Source of the DNA: Roseibium salinum
Lineage (GTDB): Bacteria > Pseudomonadota > Alphaproteobacteria > Rhizobiales > Stappiaceae
Length of the DNA stretch: 64,000 nt
Direction of reading: 5' to 3'
Assembly (NCBI RefSeq): GCF_026240905.1
Contig: NZ_JAPEVI010000003.1
Location: forward strand, 744,001 to 808,000
Shown here: in pieces, positions 7,756 to 16,885 of the stretch
Numbering within the stretch: position 1 is the first letter of the stretch
Layout: each line of letters begins with the position of its first letter
Position numbers and translations under genes: made by a program
Notes under the pieces: model-generated
The model's input: only the letters and a program-made list of their open reading frames with translations
Told to the model about the DNA's origin: nothing
Database searches by the model: none

Positions 7756-8619
7756 ATGCGACGCTTTGCCTATCATGAACCTTCCACGCTCGAGGAAGCC
7801 TCGAAGCTTCTGGTCGAGCTGGGGGATGACGCTTATGTTTTTGCCGGGGGCACCGACCTTCTGGTGGAAATCCGCGAAAGACTGCGGAAAGTCTCACACC
7901 TGGTCAATATCAAATCCATTCCCGGTATCCGTGACATCAGCTGGGATCCGGCTACGGGATTGACCTTGGGCGCGTTGGTCACGGCCCGTCAGCTGGAAAC
8001 CCTGACAGGCGTACAGCAAACATACCCGAACTTCGCCGAAGCGCTGCGGTCCCTGGGATCGATCCAGGTGCGCAACAGGGCAACAGTCGTCGGGAATATC
8101 TGCCGGGCTTCTCCATCCGCCGACACCATCCCGCCGTTGATCGCCGACGGCGCGATCATTCACTACTACACGCCGCAAGGCATGCGCCGGATGCCATTGA
8201 GCGAATTCTTTACCGGTCCGGGCCGGACGGTCTTGAAGCGCGGTGAAATCGCGACCGGCATTATCCTGCCGGCGCCCGAAGCCAACAGCGTTCGCGCATA
8301 CATCAAGCATGGCCGCCGCAAGGCAATGGAACTGGCGACCGTCGGAGTTGCGGTCAGCTTCGTGCGTGAAGGCAATCGCTGCTCCCAGGCCCGTATTGCG
8401 CTTGGTGCGGTCGGCCCGACCGTTGTGCGGGCAACCGGAGCCGAAGCGATCCTCAACGGGTCTCTTCTTGATGACGACGTCATTGATCGTGCCGGCGTTC
8501 AGGCCATGAACGACTGCACCCCCATCAGCAACGTGCGCGCCAGCGCCGATTACCGCCGCGAAATGGTGAACGTGCTGACCCGCCGTGCCGTCAGAACAGC
8601 ATTGGAGGCAACCGCATGA
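7756..8619 (+). CDS. Molybdenum hydroxylase FAD-binding subunit (CoxM/XdhB type)
   Basis: The 287-residue medium subunit passes electrons from the 2Fe-2S subunit to an acceptor. FAD-binding motifs are visible: VFAGGTDLLVEIR near residue 30, TVVGNICRASPSADT near 115, and a C-terminal domain with ISNVRASADYRREMVNVLTRRAV. It is short and has no cysteine-rich insertion, so it is not a 4-hydroxybenzoyl-CoA reductase beta subunit. RBS AAGGGAG precedes the ATG. It overlaps the next gene by ATGA, indicating translational coupling in a FAD, Fe-S, Mo order. Confidence 0.92.
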   Translation: MRRFAYHEPSTLEEASKLLVELGDDAYVFAGGTDLLVEIRERLRKVSHLVNIKSIPGIRDISWDPATGLTLGALVTARQLETLTGVQQTYPNFAEALRSLGSIQVRNRATVVGNICRASPSADTIPPLIADGAIIHYYTPQGMRRMPLSEFFTGPGRTVLKRGEIATGIILPAPEANSVRAYIKHGRRKAMELATVGVAVSFVREGNRCSQARIALGAVGPTVVRATGAEAILNGSLLDDDVIDRAGVQAMNDCTPISNVRASADYRREMVNVLTRRAVRTALEATA

Positions 8620-9113
8620 AACAGATTGTCGAATTGATCATCAACGGCGATTCCCATGACGTGATCGTCGAGGAACATCGCTCGCTTCTGGACACGCTTC
8701 GCGAAGAGGCAGGGCTGACGGGCACCAAGAAAGGCTGCGATGTCGGCGACTGTGGAGCCTGTACCGTTCTGGTGGACGGCCAGCCGGTGAATGCATGCCT
8801 GATGCTGGCCGTCGAAGCCAGTGGCAAGCGGGTGGAAACGGTCGAGGGGCTGCAGAGCGCCAGCGGAGCCTTGCATCCGCTGCAGGATGCCTTCATGCGG
8901 CACGGCGCCTCCCAATGCGGTTTCTGCACGCCCGGCATTCTGATGATGGCCAGACAACTGCTGGAAGAGAACCCGGATCCGACCGACGAGGAAATCAGGT
9001 TCGGCTTGAGCGGCAACATCTGCCGCTGCACCGGTTACACCAAGATTTTCGATGCGATCCGCAGCGCCGCGCAGGAGATGCGCACGACCCGCGAGACGGA
9101 GGTCACCTTATGA
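8616..9113 (+). CDS. Molybdenum hydroxylase 2Fe-2S subunit (CoxS/XdhC type)
   Basis: The 165-residue small subunit carries two [2Fe-2S] clusters. The plant-ferredoxin-type cluster is bound by C41, C46, C49 and C61 (GCDVGDCGACTVLVDG). The helical-domain cluster is bound by C101, C104, C136 and C138 (QCGFCTPGILM and NICRCTGY). All eight ligands are present and the length is normal for the family. It overlaps both neighbours by ATGA, so the three subunits should be made in equal amounts. Confidence 0.95.
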   Translation: MKQIVELIINGDSHDVIVEEHRSLLDTLREEAGLTGTKKGCDVGDCGACTVLVDGQPVNACLMLAVEASGKRVETVEGLQSASGALHPLQDAFMRHGASQCGFCTPGILMMARQLLEENPDPTDEEIRFGLSGNICRCTGYTKIFDAIRSAAQEMRTTRETEVTL

Positions 9114-11419
9114 ACATGCCCACACCCAATCTGAAGAACGAGTTTCGGATCATAGGCAAGAGCGTCAAGCGTGAAGACGTGATCGAAAAGGTGACCGGCG
9201 CAGGCAGCTATGTGTCCGATCTGAAACCTGTCGGCATGCTGTACGGCAAGATCAAGCGCGCCGATGTGGCTCATGCGCGCATCAGGCGCATCGATGTTTC
9301 CAAGGCGCTCGCATATCCCGGCGTCAAGGCAGTGCTGACGCACGAGGATGTGCCGCGCGTGCTGCATTACGGCTCGCCGCACCCGCGCTCGGCGTCCTGC
9401 ACAAAGGACCAGTTCATCCTCGACAACAAGGTGAGGTTTATTGGCGAGGGCGTCGCCGCGGTTGCCGCCATAAGCGAAGAAATCGCCGACGAAGCGCTCG
9501 ATCTTATCGAAGTGGACTATGAGGAACTGCCCGCCGTCTTCACGCCCGAGGAGGCGATACGGCCCGGCGCGCCGTTGATCCACGATGTCGGGCCGGGCGG
9601 CAACCTGGTGCTTGAACCGGTCAGGGTCGAGCGCGGCGATGTCGAGAAGGGCTTTGCGGAAGCCGATTTCGTCCTCGAAGGCGAGTTTTCCGGCGGCCGG
9701 CCGGTTCCGGCCTATATGGAGCCCAACGTTTGCCTGGCCGACTGGGACGGGTCAAACAAGTTGACCTTCTGGACCTCCACCCAGACCGCCTTCATGGTTC
9801 GTGGCATCCTGGCCGAGGTGTTGGGCCTGCCCGTCAACAAGGTGCGGGTACTGGTCGACCATATGGGCGGAGGTTTCGGCGCCAAGCAGGATTGCTTCCA
9901 GCATGAGTTTCTCTGTGCGCTTCTGGCCAAGGCGACCCGCCGCCCGGTTCGGATGGAATTCACCCGGCGCGAAACCTTCATCGCCGGCCGGTCGCGGCAC
10001 CCTTTCAAGCTGTGGCTGAAACAGGGATTCCGCAACGACGGCACCATCACCGCGCGCGACATGAAGATTGTCTACGACTCGGGAGCCTACGGATCGCACG
10101 GACCGGGCGTGACCATTGTCGGCACCAACTCCGCCACGTCGCTGTATCGCTGCGAGAATGTTCGGCTCGACGGACGATGCGTCTATACGAACACACCGAT
10201 TGCCGGAGCGTTCCGCGGCTATGGCGTGGTGCAGACCTACTACGCGCTTGACATTCAGATGGATGAAGCGGCCGAGCGGCTGGGGGTCGACCCGGCCGAC
10301 CTGAAGCGGAAGAACGCCGTCGGCGAAGGCGATATCGCGCCGTCCGGCCATCCGATCGTCGGCCGGGGACTGGAGGCGTGTATCGAGCACGGGATCGCCG
10401 GTTTCGACTGGAAGGCCCGGCGCAGCCTGGACCGCCGTCCGGATCCGAGCCGTCCTCACATTCGCAAGGGCTGGGGCGTCGGCTGCGAGATGCATGGATC
10501 GTCCGCATATCCGGGCATCAAGGAGCAGGGCAACGCGGTCGTCAAGGTGAACGAGGACGGTTCGATAACGCTGATGACCGGTGCGGCCGGGCTGGGCACA
10601 GGCGCGCATACGGCGCTGGCGCAGATCGTTGCTGAAGAGCTGGGTGTGCTTTTTGAGAGCGTTTCGGTGGTCCATGGCGATACCGATGCCGTGCCGTGGG
10701 ATATCGGTGCCTTCGCGTCGCACACCACCTATCTGGTCGGGAGCGCCGCCAGGATCGCCGCCGGCAAGGCGCATTCGGGCGTTCTGGAACGAGCCTCGGC
10801 CAAAGCCAATGTGCCGGTCGAGGAGCTCATGCTGGTGGACGGGGTGATCCACGTGACCGGACAGCCGGGCCTGACCATGACAGTGGCCGAGGCGATGGGG
10901 CCATCGAAGGGCATCCCTGCAGCGAATATTCTGGGCAAGGGAACCTATGAGCCGACGAAGTCCTATTCCTTTGCCGCTCATTTCGTTGAAGTGACCGTCG
11001 ATACCGGCACGGGCCTCGTTCAGGTCGATCGTGTCATGCCGGTTCATGACGTCGGCAAGGTGATCCACCCGATAGCCGCACAGGGCCAAATCGAGGGCGG
11101 TATCCAACAGGGGATCGGCCACACGCTGACCGAAGACTACGTCATCGATACGACAAACGGACGCTCCCTGAACGCGGGCCTGGTCGACTACAAGATGCCG
11201 CTGTCGATGGACATGCCTGAAATCGACACCGTGATTCTGGAAGCCGCTCCCGATCCCTCGGGCCCCTGGGGGGCCAAGGGTGTCGGCGAAGATCCGATCA
11301 TCGCGATCGGCCCGGCCATCGCCAATGCGATTCACGACGCCATCGGCGTGCGCTTCCGCCACTATCCGATAACGCCTGAGGACATACTCAACGCATTGAA
11401 ACAAAGGGAGGATCAGTGA
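9110..11419 (+). CDS. Molybdenum hydroxylase catalytic subunit (CoxL/XdhA type)
   Basis: The 769-residue subunit binds molybdopterin and hydroxylates the substrate. It opens with IIGKSVKREDVIEKVTGAGSYVSD, the family start. Cofactor motifs include HMGGGFGAKQD, AGAFRGYG, and the C-terminal GPWGAKGVGEDPI with the conserved catalytic glutamate. The AYRXSFR loop of true CO dehydrogenases is absent, so CO is not the substrate. The family acts on purines, N-heteroaromatics, aldehydes or aromatic acyl-CoAs. Specificity cannot be read here, but the cluster suggests a heteroaromatic carboxylate or its CoA ester. The ATG at 9110 overlaps the previous stop, and its own stop overlaps the CobW start. Confidence 0.92.
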   Translation: MNMPTPNLKNEFRIIGKSVKREDVIEKVTGAGSYVSDLKPVGMLYGKIKRADVAHARIRRIDVSKALAYPGVKAVLTHEDVPRVLHYGSPHPRSASCTKDQFILDNKVRFIGEGVAAVAAISEEIADEALDLIEVDYEELPAVFTPEEAIRPGAPLIHDVGPGGNLVLEPVRVERGDVEKGFAEADFVLEGEFSGGRPVPAYMEPNVCLADWDGSNKLTFWTSTQTAFMVRGILAEVLGLPVNKVRVLVDHMGGGFGAKQDCFQHEFLCALLAKATRRPVRMEFTRRETFIAGRSRHPFKLWLKQGFRNDGTITARDMKIVYDSGAYGSHGPGVTIVGTNSATSLYRCENVRLDGRCVYTNTPIAGAFRGYGVVQTYYALDIQMDEAAERLGVDPADLKRKNAVGEGDIAPSGHPIVGRGLEACIEHGIAGFDWKARRSLDRRPDPSRPHIRKGWGVGCEMHGSSAYPGIKEQGNAVVKVNEDGSITLMTGAAGLGTGAHTALAQIVAEELGVLFESVSVVHGDTDAVPWDIGAFASHTTYLVGSAARIAAGKAHSGVLERASAKANVPVEELMLVDGVIHVTGQPGLTMTVAEAMGPSKGIPAANILGKGTYEPTKSYSFAAHFVEVTVDTGTGLVQVDRVMPVHDVGKVIHPIAAQGQIEGGIQQGIGHTLTEDYVIDTTNGRSLNAGLVDYKMPLSMDMPEIDTVILEAAPDPSGPWGAKGVGEDPIIAIGPAIANAIHDAIGVRFRHYPITPEDILNALKQREDQ

Positions 11420-12453
11420 TGCAGGTCCATAAGATCGAAAAGAACAAGATCCCGATTACGATCCTGACCGGTTTCCTGGGTTCAGGGAAAACCACGCTCC
11501 TGAACTATATCCTCACGGAAAAACACGGATACCGCATTGCGGTGATCGAAAACGAGTTCGGCGAAGTCGATGTGGACAGCGATCTCGTCCTGGCCTCCGA
11601 GGAGGAAATCTACCAGATGCAGAACGGCTGCATCTGCTGCTTCGTCGATGTGCGAAATGACCTGATAGACGTCATGAACAAACTCCTGAAGCAAAAGGAC
11701 AAGTTCGACCACATCATCGTCGAGACCTCGGGTCTGGCCGATCCGACACCCGTCGCGACGGCGTTCTTCGCCGACCGCGGCGTTGCCGAGGAGGTCAATC
11801 TGGACGCGATCGTGACGCTGGTGGATGCCAAGCATATCGACCAGCACCTCTATGATCCGGTGCTCGACGGCCGCGATAATCAGGCGGTCGACCAGATCGT
11901 TGCTGCCGATCGCATCATCGTCAACAAGGTGGATCTGGCGTGTGACGAGGGATTGAGCAAGCTTGAATCGGAGCTGCGCAATCTCAATCAGACAGCGCCG
12001 ATCCTGCGGTCCCGATACGGCGTGGTCGATCTCGGCTCGATCCTGAATATCAACGGCTTCCAGCCCTCCTATCTTCGCGAACGCGCAGAAATCCTTCAGA
12101 TCGATCTGGATGGTGACGATCACCATGACCACCATCACCACGGACACCTTCATGATGAAACCGTAAGTTCGGTGAGCTTCACCTTCGGCCAGCCGTTTGT
12201 GCTGGAAAAACTCCAGGCCATGCTGACCGGCTATCTTGAGGAGCGGGGGGCGGCAATCTTTCGGACGAAGGGCATTCTGTCGATCGCCGGCGAAGACCGC
12301 TTTTTCGTCTTGCAGGCAGTGCACCAGCTTTTCGATCTGCGCCCGGACAGTCCCTGGCGAGCCGAACAGAGACTTTCGAAGATCGTGTTCATTGGCCGCG
12401 ACCTGGACCGTGAGGAACTCGCCGCCAAACTCTCCGCCTGCCTCATCGACTGA
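11419..12453 (+). CDS. CobW/COG0523 GTPase, putative metallochaperone
   Basis: The 344-residue G3E-family GTPase has Walker A GFLGSGKT at 18-25, the metal-binding GCICC motif at 70-74, VETSGLADPTP and NKVDL. A histidine-rich linker (DDHHDHHHHGHLHDE) sits before the C-terminal CobW_C domain. COG0523 proteins deliver metals such as Zn to client enzymes. Location beside metal-dependent amidohydrolases suggests it supplies them, or possibly the Mo enzyme. The ATG at 11419 overlaps the hydroxylase stop (TGATG) with AGGGAGG upstream. A GTG three bases earlier is less likely. The gene ends the operon, before a strong terminator. Confidence 0.9.
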   Translation: MQVHKIEKNKIPITILTGFLGSGKTTLLNYILTEKHGYRIAVIENEFGEVDVDSDLVLASEEEIYQMQNGCICCFVDVRNDLIDVMNKLLKQKDKFDHIIVETSGLADPTPVATAFFADRGVAEEVNLDAIVTLVDAKHIDQHLYDPVLDGRDNQAVDQIVAADRIIVNKVDLACDEGLSKLESELRNLNQTAPILRSRYGVVDLGSILNINGFQPSYLRERAEILQIDLDGDDHHDHHHHGHLHDETVSSVSFTFGQPFVLEKLQAMLTGYLEERGAAIFRTKGILSIAGEDRFFVLQAVHQLFDLRPDSPWRAEQRLSKIVFIGRDLDREELAAKLSACLID

Positions 12454-12485
12454 TCCCATCTCCTCTGATCGTAAGGCAGGTCACT

Positions 12486-12517
12486 GGCCCGCGTCTCCCG
12501 GATGCGGGCCTTTTTTT
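12486..12517 (+). terminator. Rho-independent terminator after cobW-like gene
   Basis: GGCCCGC (12486-12492) pairs with GCGGGCC (12504-12510), followed at once by seven T. This separates the hydroxylase operon from the amidohydrolase/UbiD operon, which has its own promoter downstream. Confidence 0.85.
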
Positions 12518-12553
12518 GATGAAAAGATCATTGATTGTAGATACTTGAATTAG

Positions 12554-12586
12554 ATTGTTGACAATATTAAGTCCGTGATTTAGGGT
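12554..12586 (+). promoter_or_regulatory. Amidohydrolase/UbiD operon promoter with GntR-type operator (site 2)
   Basis: ATTGTTGACAAT (12554-12565) is a perfect ATTGT-TG-ACAAT dyad. It contains a perfect -35 TTGACA (12558-12563) followed 17 bases later by TAGGGT (12581-12586), a weak -10. It is the best copy of the 12-mer found upstream of gntR. The leader to the ATG at 12791 is about 200 nt and holds no evident gene. Confidence 0.6.
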
Positions 12587-12790
12587 CATGGCAGAGTAGA
12601 AGCGCAGCCAATTGCTCACCAACCCGTTGAGAGGTGAGGCTGCGATGTCACATCCCCCCAAAGTTTCCAATCGGATCAGAAGCTGTTGCACGGCGCCCCG
12701 CGCTGCTGTTCCGAAACCGTCAGCGAACACCCGCGGCGGCGCTGGGGATGTGTGTCTTGCGGCCAGGCACCACATCACAGGAGACCCCCT

Positions 12791-13720
12791 ATGATTATCG
12801 ACCTGAGTTGCTATCCGACGGATCTCGTCGACTTGGCCTGGCGCCACGACGGCAAGCCATTTACCGGAGAGCGGCTGCTGAAGATGATGGACGGCCCTTT
12901 CTACGTGAACGGCAAGCCCCGCCGTGTTGACAAGGCGTTCATCCAGCCGCCGCAGGGCAACACGATCTACACCCACGGTATCCATGAAAAGGAAGGCAAG
13001 CACGCCATCCGCGAATACATGGCGTATACCGAAAAAATGGTCTGCGAGCATCCGGACCGGTTCATCGGATGCTTCGTCTACAACCCGCGCTATGGCACCC
13101 AGAATGGTGCGGAAGAAATCGAACGCTATGTCAAGGAGTTCGATTTCAAGATGGTGCAGTTGCAGGCCAATATGCATGCCTATCGCCCGGACCGGGCGCT
13201 GGACTGGTTGCGCCCGGCAATGCGCGTGTGTGCCGATCTTGGTGTGATGGTCAAGCTGCATACCGGAGATGGGCCCTATTCGATCCCCACCGAATTCGTG
13301 CCGATCATCCGTGAATTCCCCTCCGTGAATTTCATCCTCGCGCATTTCGGCGTGCAGACCGGAGGCGTCTACACGTTCGAACCGTTCCAGATGGCGATGG
13401 ATGAACCCAACGTCTATGCCGAAAGCGGGTGGTGCCTTCAGTCGAGGATCGTGGAATTCGCGAAGGAGTTGCCGCCGCACAAGATCCTGTTCGGAACCGA
13501 CACCCCGCCGAACGAGCCGGGCATGTGGATCAACCTGCTTGAAGTGCTTTGCCACGAACCGCCCCAGGGCCTGAACCTCGATGAGGAAACCCTCGAGGAC
13601 TACCTCGGCAACAATGTCGCCCGAATGATCGGACTCGAGCCGACCCCGCCGCCACGTTCGCTCGCAGAGGCCGAGGCTTATTTGCGTGGCAACGGGGTTG
13701 CCCTGGAGCCCGCCGAATAG
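12791..13720 (+). CDS. Amidohydrolase-2 family paralogue lacking the metal-binding HxH (putative pseudoenzyme)
   Basis: The 309-residue protein is a close paralogue of its downstream neighbour along its whole length (WRH.G.PFTGER, MMDGP, NGKPRR, RPDRALDWLRPAM, HTGDGPY, FGTD.PPN). The start reads MIIDLSCYP where the neighbour has MIIDTHLHP, so both histidines of the metal-binding HxH are lost (S6 and Y8). The KLH motif also became QLQ (Q123, Q125). H157, H185 and D237 remain. It probably cannot hold the usual metal centre and may be a structural or regulatory partner of the active paralogue, or a mononuclear variant. Upstream in-frame codons to 12686 look non-coding. Confidence 0.85.
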   Translation: MIIDLSCYPTDLVDLAWRHDGKPFTGERLLKMMDGPFYVNGKPRRVDKAFIQPPQGNTIYTHGIHEKEGKHAIREYMAYTEKMVCEHPDRFIGCFVYNPRYGTQNGAEEIERYVKEFDFKMVQLQANMHAYRPDRALDWLRPAMRVCADLGVMVKLHTGDGPYSIPTEFVPIIREFPSVNFILAHFGVQTGGVYTFEPFQMAMDEPNVYAESGWCLQSRIVEFAKELPPHKILFGTDTPPNEPGMWINLLEVLCHEPPQGLNLDEETLEDYLGNNVARMIGLEPTPPPRSLAEAEAYLRGNGVALEPAE

Positions 13721-13752
13721 AGCGCCATCGAACGTATGCAAAGGACTGACAG

Positions 13753-14697
13753 ATGATTATCGACACCCATCTCCATCCCACCAACCTGGTGGACGAGGCC
13801 TGGCGCCACACCGGCGAGCCCTTCACCGGCGAACGAATGCTGAAAATGATGGACGGACCGTACATGATCAACGGCAAGCCGCGCCGGATCGACATGGGCT
13901 TCATACAGCCGCCGCCTGGCAATACCGGATATCGCGACGGCAATCGCATGGGCCGCGAGGGCATTCGCGACTACATGGCCTACTGCGCCGAGCTCTGCCA
14001 GAAATACCCGGACCGCTTCATCGGCAACTTCAATTACAACCCGCGTTGGGGACCGGAAAACGGCGCCGCCGAGATCGAATTCCATCACAAGGAATACGGT
14101 TTCAAGATGATAAAACTTCATGCCAACATGCACGGCTACCGTCCGGACCGGGCGCTCGACTGGTTGCGTCCGGCAATGAAGAAATGTGCCGAACTGGGCA
14201 TCGTTGTGCTGATCCATACCGGTGACGGGCCCTACACGATACCGACGATGTTCTATCCGATCATCCGGGAATTCCCGATGGTGAATTTCATCATCGGCCA
14301 TTTCGGTATCCAGACCGGCGGCAACTACAGCTTCGAAGCGTTCTGGATGGCGATGGACACGCCCAATGTCTATTGCGAGAGCGGCTGGTGCTTCCAATCG
14401 CGCATCGTGGAATTCGCCCAGCAGCTCCCCAGGAACAAAATCGTCTTCGGTACGGATTCTCCGCCCAACGATCCCGGCATGTGGCTGCGGGAGCTCGAAG
14501 TGCTCTGTCATGAGCCGCCGCACGGGATGAACCTCTCCGAAGATGACCTTGAAGGATATCTCGGCAACAACATCGCCCGGCTGGTCGGTATCGACCCGAC
14601 CCCGCCGCCGCGCGATCTGAAGGATGCCGAGGCCAGGTTGAAAGACACCTATGCCGGCGTGGACCGGGTGACCGGAAAACATCTGGAACCGGCCTGA
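13753..14697 (+). CDS. Amidohydrolase-2 family metal-dependent hydrolase or decarboxylase
   Basis: The 314-residue TIM-barrel protein has the full set of ligands: H6 and H8 (DTHLHP), K121 and H123 (IKLH), H155 (LIHTGDGPY), H183 (IIGHFG) and D235 (VFGTDSPP). This family (ACMSD, gamma-resorcylate decarboxylase, LigI/LigJ-type hydrolases) either decarboxylates aromatic acids without oxidation or opens rings and lactones. It lies 32 nt after its degenerate paralogue and 64 nt before the UbiD gene. Since UbiD is available for decarboxylation, a hydrolytic step is somewhat more likely, but this is inference. Confidence 0.88.
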   Translation: MIIDTHLHPTNLVDEAWRHTGEPFTGERMLKMMDGPYMINGKPRRIDMGFIQPPPGNTGYRDGNRMGREGIRDYMAYCAELCQKYPDRFIGNFNYNPRWGPENGAAEIEFHHKEYGFKMIKLHANMHGYRPDRALDWLRPAMKKCAELGIVVLIHTGDGPYTIPTMFYPIIREFPMVNFIIGHFGIQTGGNYSFEAFWMAMDTPNVYCESGWCFQSRIVEFAQQLPRNKIVFGTDSPPNDPGMWLRELEVLCHEPPHGMNLSEDDLEGYLGNNIARLVGIDPTPPPRDLKDAEARLKDTYAGVDRVTGKHLEPA

Positions 14698-14761
14698 TCC
14701 TTGGGCGGTGGCGTTTGCAGCGCGCCACCGCCTCCTTTCCGTCTCACTGGAGGCTTCAGTA

Positions 14762-16171
14762 ATGTTCATGGGCAAGACCGCCGAATTCCACCCTCAGGAT
14801 GTCCGGCATTTCCTGGCCGCCTATCGCGCATCCTGTCCCGACGACATCATCGAGATCGACGCACCGGTTTCGGATGATCAGGACGCAACGGCGCTTATCT
14901 GGGCACTGGCAGGGCAGGGGCGGCAGCCCGTCCTAAAGCTCAACAACGTGACTGGTCTCGATGCGCCGGTGGTCTGCAATCTGTTCGGATCGCGCCGGCG
15001 GATCGCGCACCTGTTCGAAACCGGCGAGGCCGGGCTGCACGCAGCCTATCAGGCCCGCTCTCGGGCTGCGATGGCGCCGATGGAAGTCGCCACCGGGCCG
15101 GTTATGCAGCACGTGGTTGCGGGAGCGGACGTCGACCTGAACACCCTGCCGATGCTCAAGCACTTTGAGACCGATCGCCAGAAATACATCACTTCGGGCA
15201 TCATAATCGGCGAACATCCGGATACAGGTATAGGTAACCTCTCCTACCACCGCGCGATGATCCGCTCGCGCAACCAGCTCGCCACCTCGCTGCATTCGCG
15301 CGGCCACCTGTGGCGGCTGCTGAACCTGTCGAAAGAGAAGGGCCGCCCGATGCCCGTTGCCATGGTGATCGGCGGCCATCCCCTGTTCATGCTGGCAGCT
15401 TCGGCACGGTTGGCTTTTGAGGAAGACGAGCGCGACATTGCCGGCGGGCTTATGGGCGCGCCCCTCGAGGTCGTAAGGACACCCAAATACGGCATCCGCG
15501 TTCCGGCCCAGGCCGAAATCGTCCTGGAGGGCGTGATCGACCACGAAGCCTTTGTCGAAGAGGGGCCGTTCGGTGAATTCACCGGTTATTCCTCGGATCG
15601 CTCGACGAATAATCTCTTCACCGTCGAGGCGATCCTCCGCCGCAAACAGCCGATCCTGGTCAGCGTCGCCGGCGGCAATTCCGCCGAGCATCTGAACCTT
15701 GGCCGGATTCCCCGCGAGGCGGAGATGGTGGAAAAGCTCAAGGCGCGTTTCCCGTCCGTGACGGCCGTGCATTACCCTTCCTCCGGCACGCATTTTCACG
15801 CCTATGTCGCGATGAACCAGAGCCGGGAGGGCGAAGCGCGGCAGGTGATGCTCGGGCTGATGGGCTGGGACCAGTACCTGAAGAACGTGATCGTGGTCGA
15901 TGCCGATGTGGACATCACGCGCGACGAAGAAGTGCTCTGGGCGGTATCCGCTCACTTCCAGCCGCATCGCGACGTGGTGATTGTTGAAGGCCTGCCCGGC
16001 AATGCGCTCGATCCGTCGGCCAGCGGAATAGGCACGACCTCGCGCATGGGGCTCGACGCGACCCGTGGCCCCGACTTCCACGGCATCAGGGCTCAGATTT
16101 CCGAAGCTGCGCAGGCACGGGCCAAAGACCTGTTGCAGCAGCTCCAGGCGAGTTCATCAGGAACAGTGTGA
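14762..16171 (+). CDS. UbiD-family prFMN-dependent decarboxylase
   Basis: The 469-residue enzyme belongs to the UbiD/Fdc family, which reversibly decarboxylates aromatic, heteroaromatic or alpha,beta-unsaturated acids using prenylated FMN. Signature EEGPFGEFTGY lies at 266-276. N159, R164, H182, E223, E267 and E272 have about the spacing I recall for the metal, prFMN and catalytic residues of fungal Fdc1. The ATG at 14762 follows CACTGGAGG. In this context a heteroaromatic acid intermediate is likelier than the ubiquinone precursor, because the gene is followed by its own UbiX and surrounded by catabolic genes. Confidence 0.92.
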   Translation: MFMGKTAEFHPQDVRHFLAAYRASCPDDIIEIDAPVSDDQDATALIWALAGQGRQPVLKLNNVTGLDAPVVCNLFGSRRRIAHLFETGEAGLHAAYQARSRAAMAPMEVATGPVMQHVVAGADVDLNTLPMLKHFETDRQKYITSGIIIGEHPDTGIGNLSYHRAMIRSRNQLATSLHSRGHLWRLLNLSKEKGRPMPVAMVIGGHPLFMLAASARLAFEEDERDIAGGLMGAPLEVVRTPKYGIRVPAQAEIVLEGVIDHEAFVEEGPFGEFTGYSSDRSTNNLFTVEAILRRKQPILVSVAGGNSAEHLNLGRIPREAEMVEKLKARFPSVTAVHYPSSGTHFHAYVAMNQSREGEARQVMLGLMGWDQYLKNVIVVDADVDITRDEEVLWAVSAHFQPHRDVVIVEGLPGNALDPSASGIGTTSRMGLDATRGPDFHGIRAQISEAAQARAKDLLQQLQASSSGTV

Positions 16172-16240
16172 GCCGTTCGCAGCGCAATGAGGCGGCCGGA
16201 CGGGTCACAGGAAAGGTCGGCAGCCGGACAGGAGTACAAG

Positions 16241-16885
16241 ATGGACAACCAGAACCCCAGGCGAATGATCGTCGGCATTTCCGGCGCTTCGGGGATCATC
16301 TACGGCAAGCGGATGCTCGAGGCATTGCGCGAACTGGGTGTTGAAACCCATTTGGTCATGTCCAACGCAGCCCGCCTCACCATGGCGCATGAGACCGCCT
16401 TCGGTCCGCGCGATCTGGAAAAGATCGCCGACGTGACACATTCCAACAAGGATATCGGCGCGGCCTGTGCCTCCGGGTCCTTCCGGACGATGGGCATGGT
16501 CATTGCGCCCTGTTCGGTGAAGACCATGGCGGAAATCGCCTGCGGCACCACCACGAGCCTCCTGGCGAGGTCCGCGGACGTGGTGCTCAAGGAACGGCGC
16601 AAGCTGGTATTGATGGTGCGCGAGACCCCGTTACATCTGGGGCATCTGCGCAACATGGTTTCCGTTACGGAGATGGGAGCTATTGTCTACCCGCCGGTGC
16701 CGGCATTCTATGCGCGTCCCGAAAGTCTTGACGAAATGGTGGATCACACGGTGGGACGCGTGCTGGATCTCTTCGATCTGGATACCGGCAAGGTGCATCG
16801 CTGGACAGGTGAGCGGCCTCAGGCCCCGGGTGTTGGTGCTGGTGCCGTGCAGATCTCCCGAAAGGGCCTTTTGATCACCAGCTAG
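16241..16885 (+). CDS. UbiX-type flavin prenyltransferase
   Basis: The 214-residue enzyme makes prenylated FMN, the cofactor of the preceding UbiD. Seen are MIVGISGASGIIYGKRML (flavin site), GMVIAPCSVKTMAEIACG, LLARSADVVLKERRKLVLMVRETPLHLGHLRNM and GAIVYPPVPAFY, all diagnostic of UbiX/Pad1. The chosen ATG at 16241 has GGAG 7 bases upstream; an earlier in-frame codon lacks coding character. The C-terminus runs about 20 residues longer than typical UbiX. It is 69 nt after ubiD and last in its operon. Confidence 0.93.
   Translation: MDNQNPRRMIVGISGASGIIYGKRMLEALRELGVETHLVMSNAARLTMAHETAFGPRDLEKIADVTHSNKDIGAACASGSFRTMGMVIAPCSVKTMAEIACGTTTSLLARSADVVLKERRKLVLMVRETPLHLGHLRNMVSVTEMGAIVYPPVPAFYARPESLDEMVDHTVGRVLDLFDLDTGKVHRWTGERPQAPGVGAGAVQISRKGLLITS

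Noticed and set aside
9752..11404. 550-codon open frame antisense to the Mo-hydroxylase large subunit
   Set aside because: It lies fully opposite a gene with all cofactor motifs and shows no domain of its own.
9110..11419. Aerobic CO dehydrogenase large subunit
   Set aside because: The CO dehydrogenase active-site loop with the Cu-binding cysteine (AYRXSFR-type) is absent. It is better called a generic Mo hydroxylase.
14762..16885. Ubiquinone biosynthesis ubiD/ubiX
   Set aside because: The sequence families fit, but the genes sit in a catabolic operon behind amidohydrolases with a GntR-type operator, so a catabolic decarboxylation is more likely.
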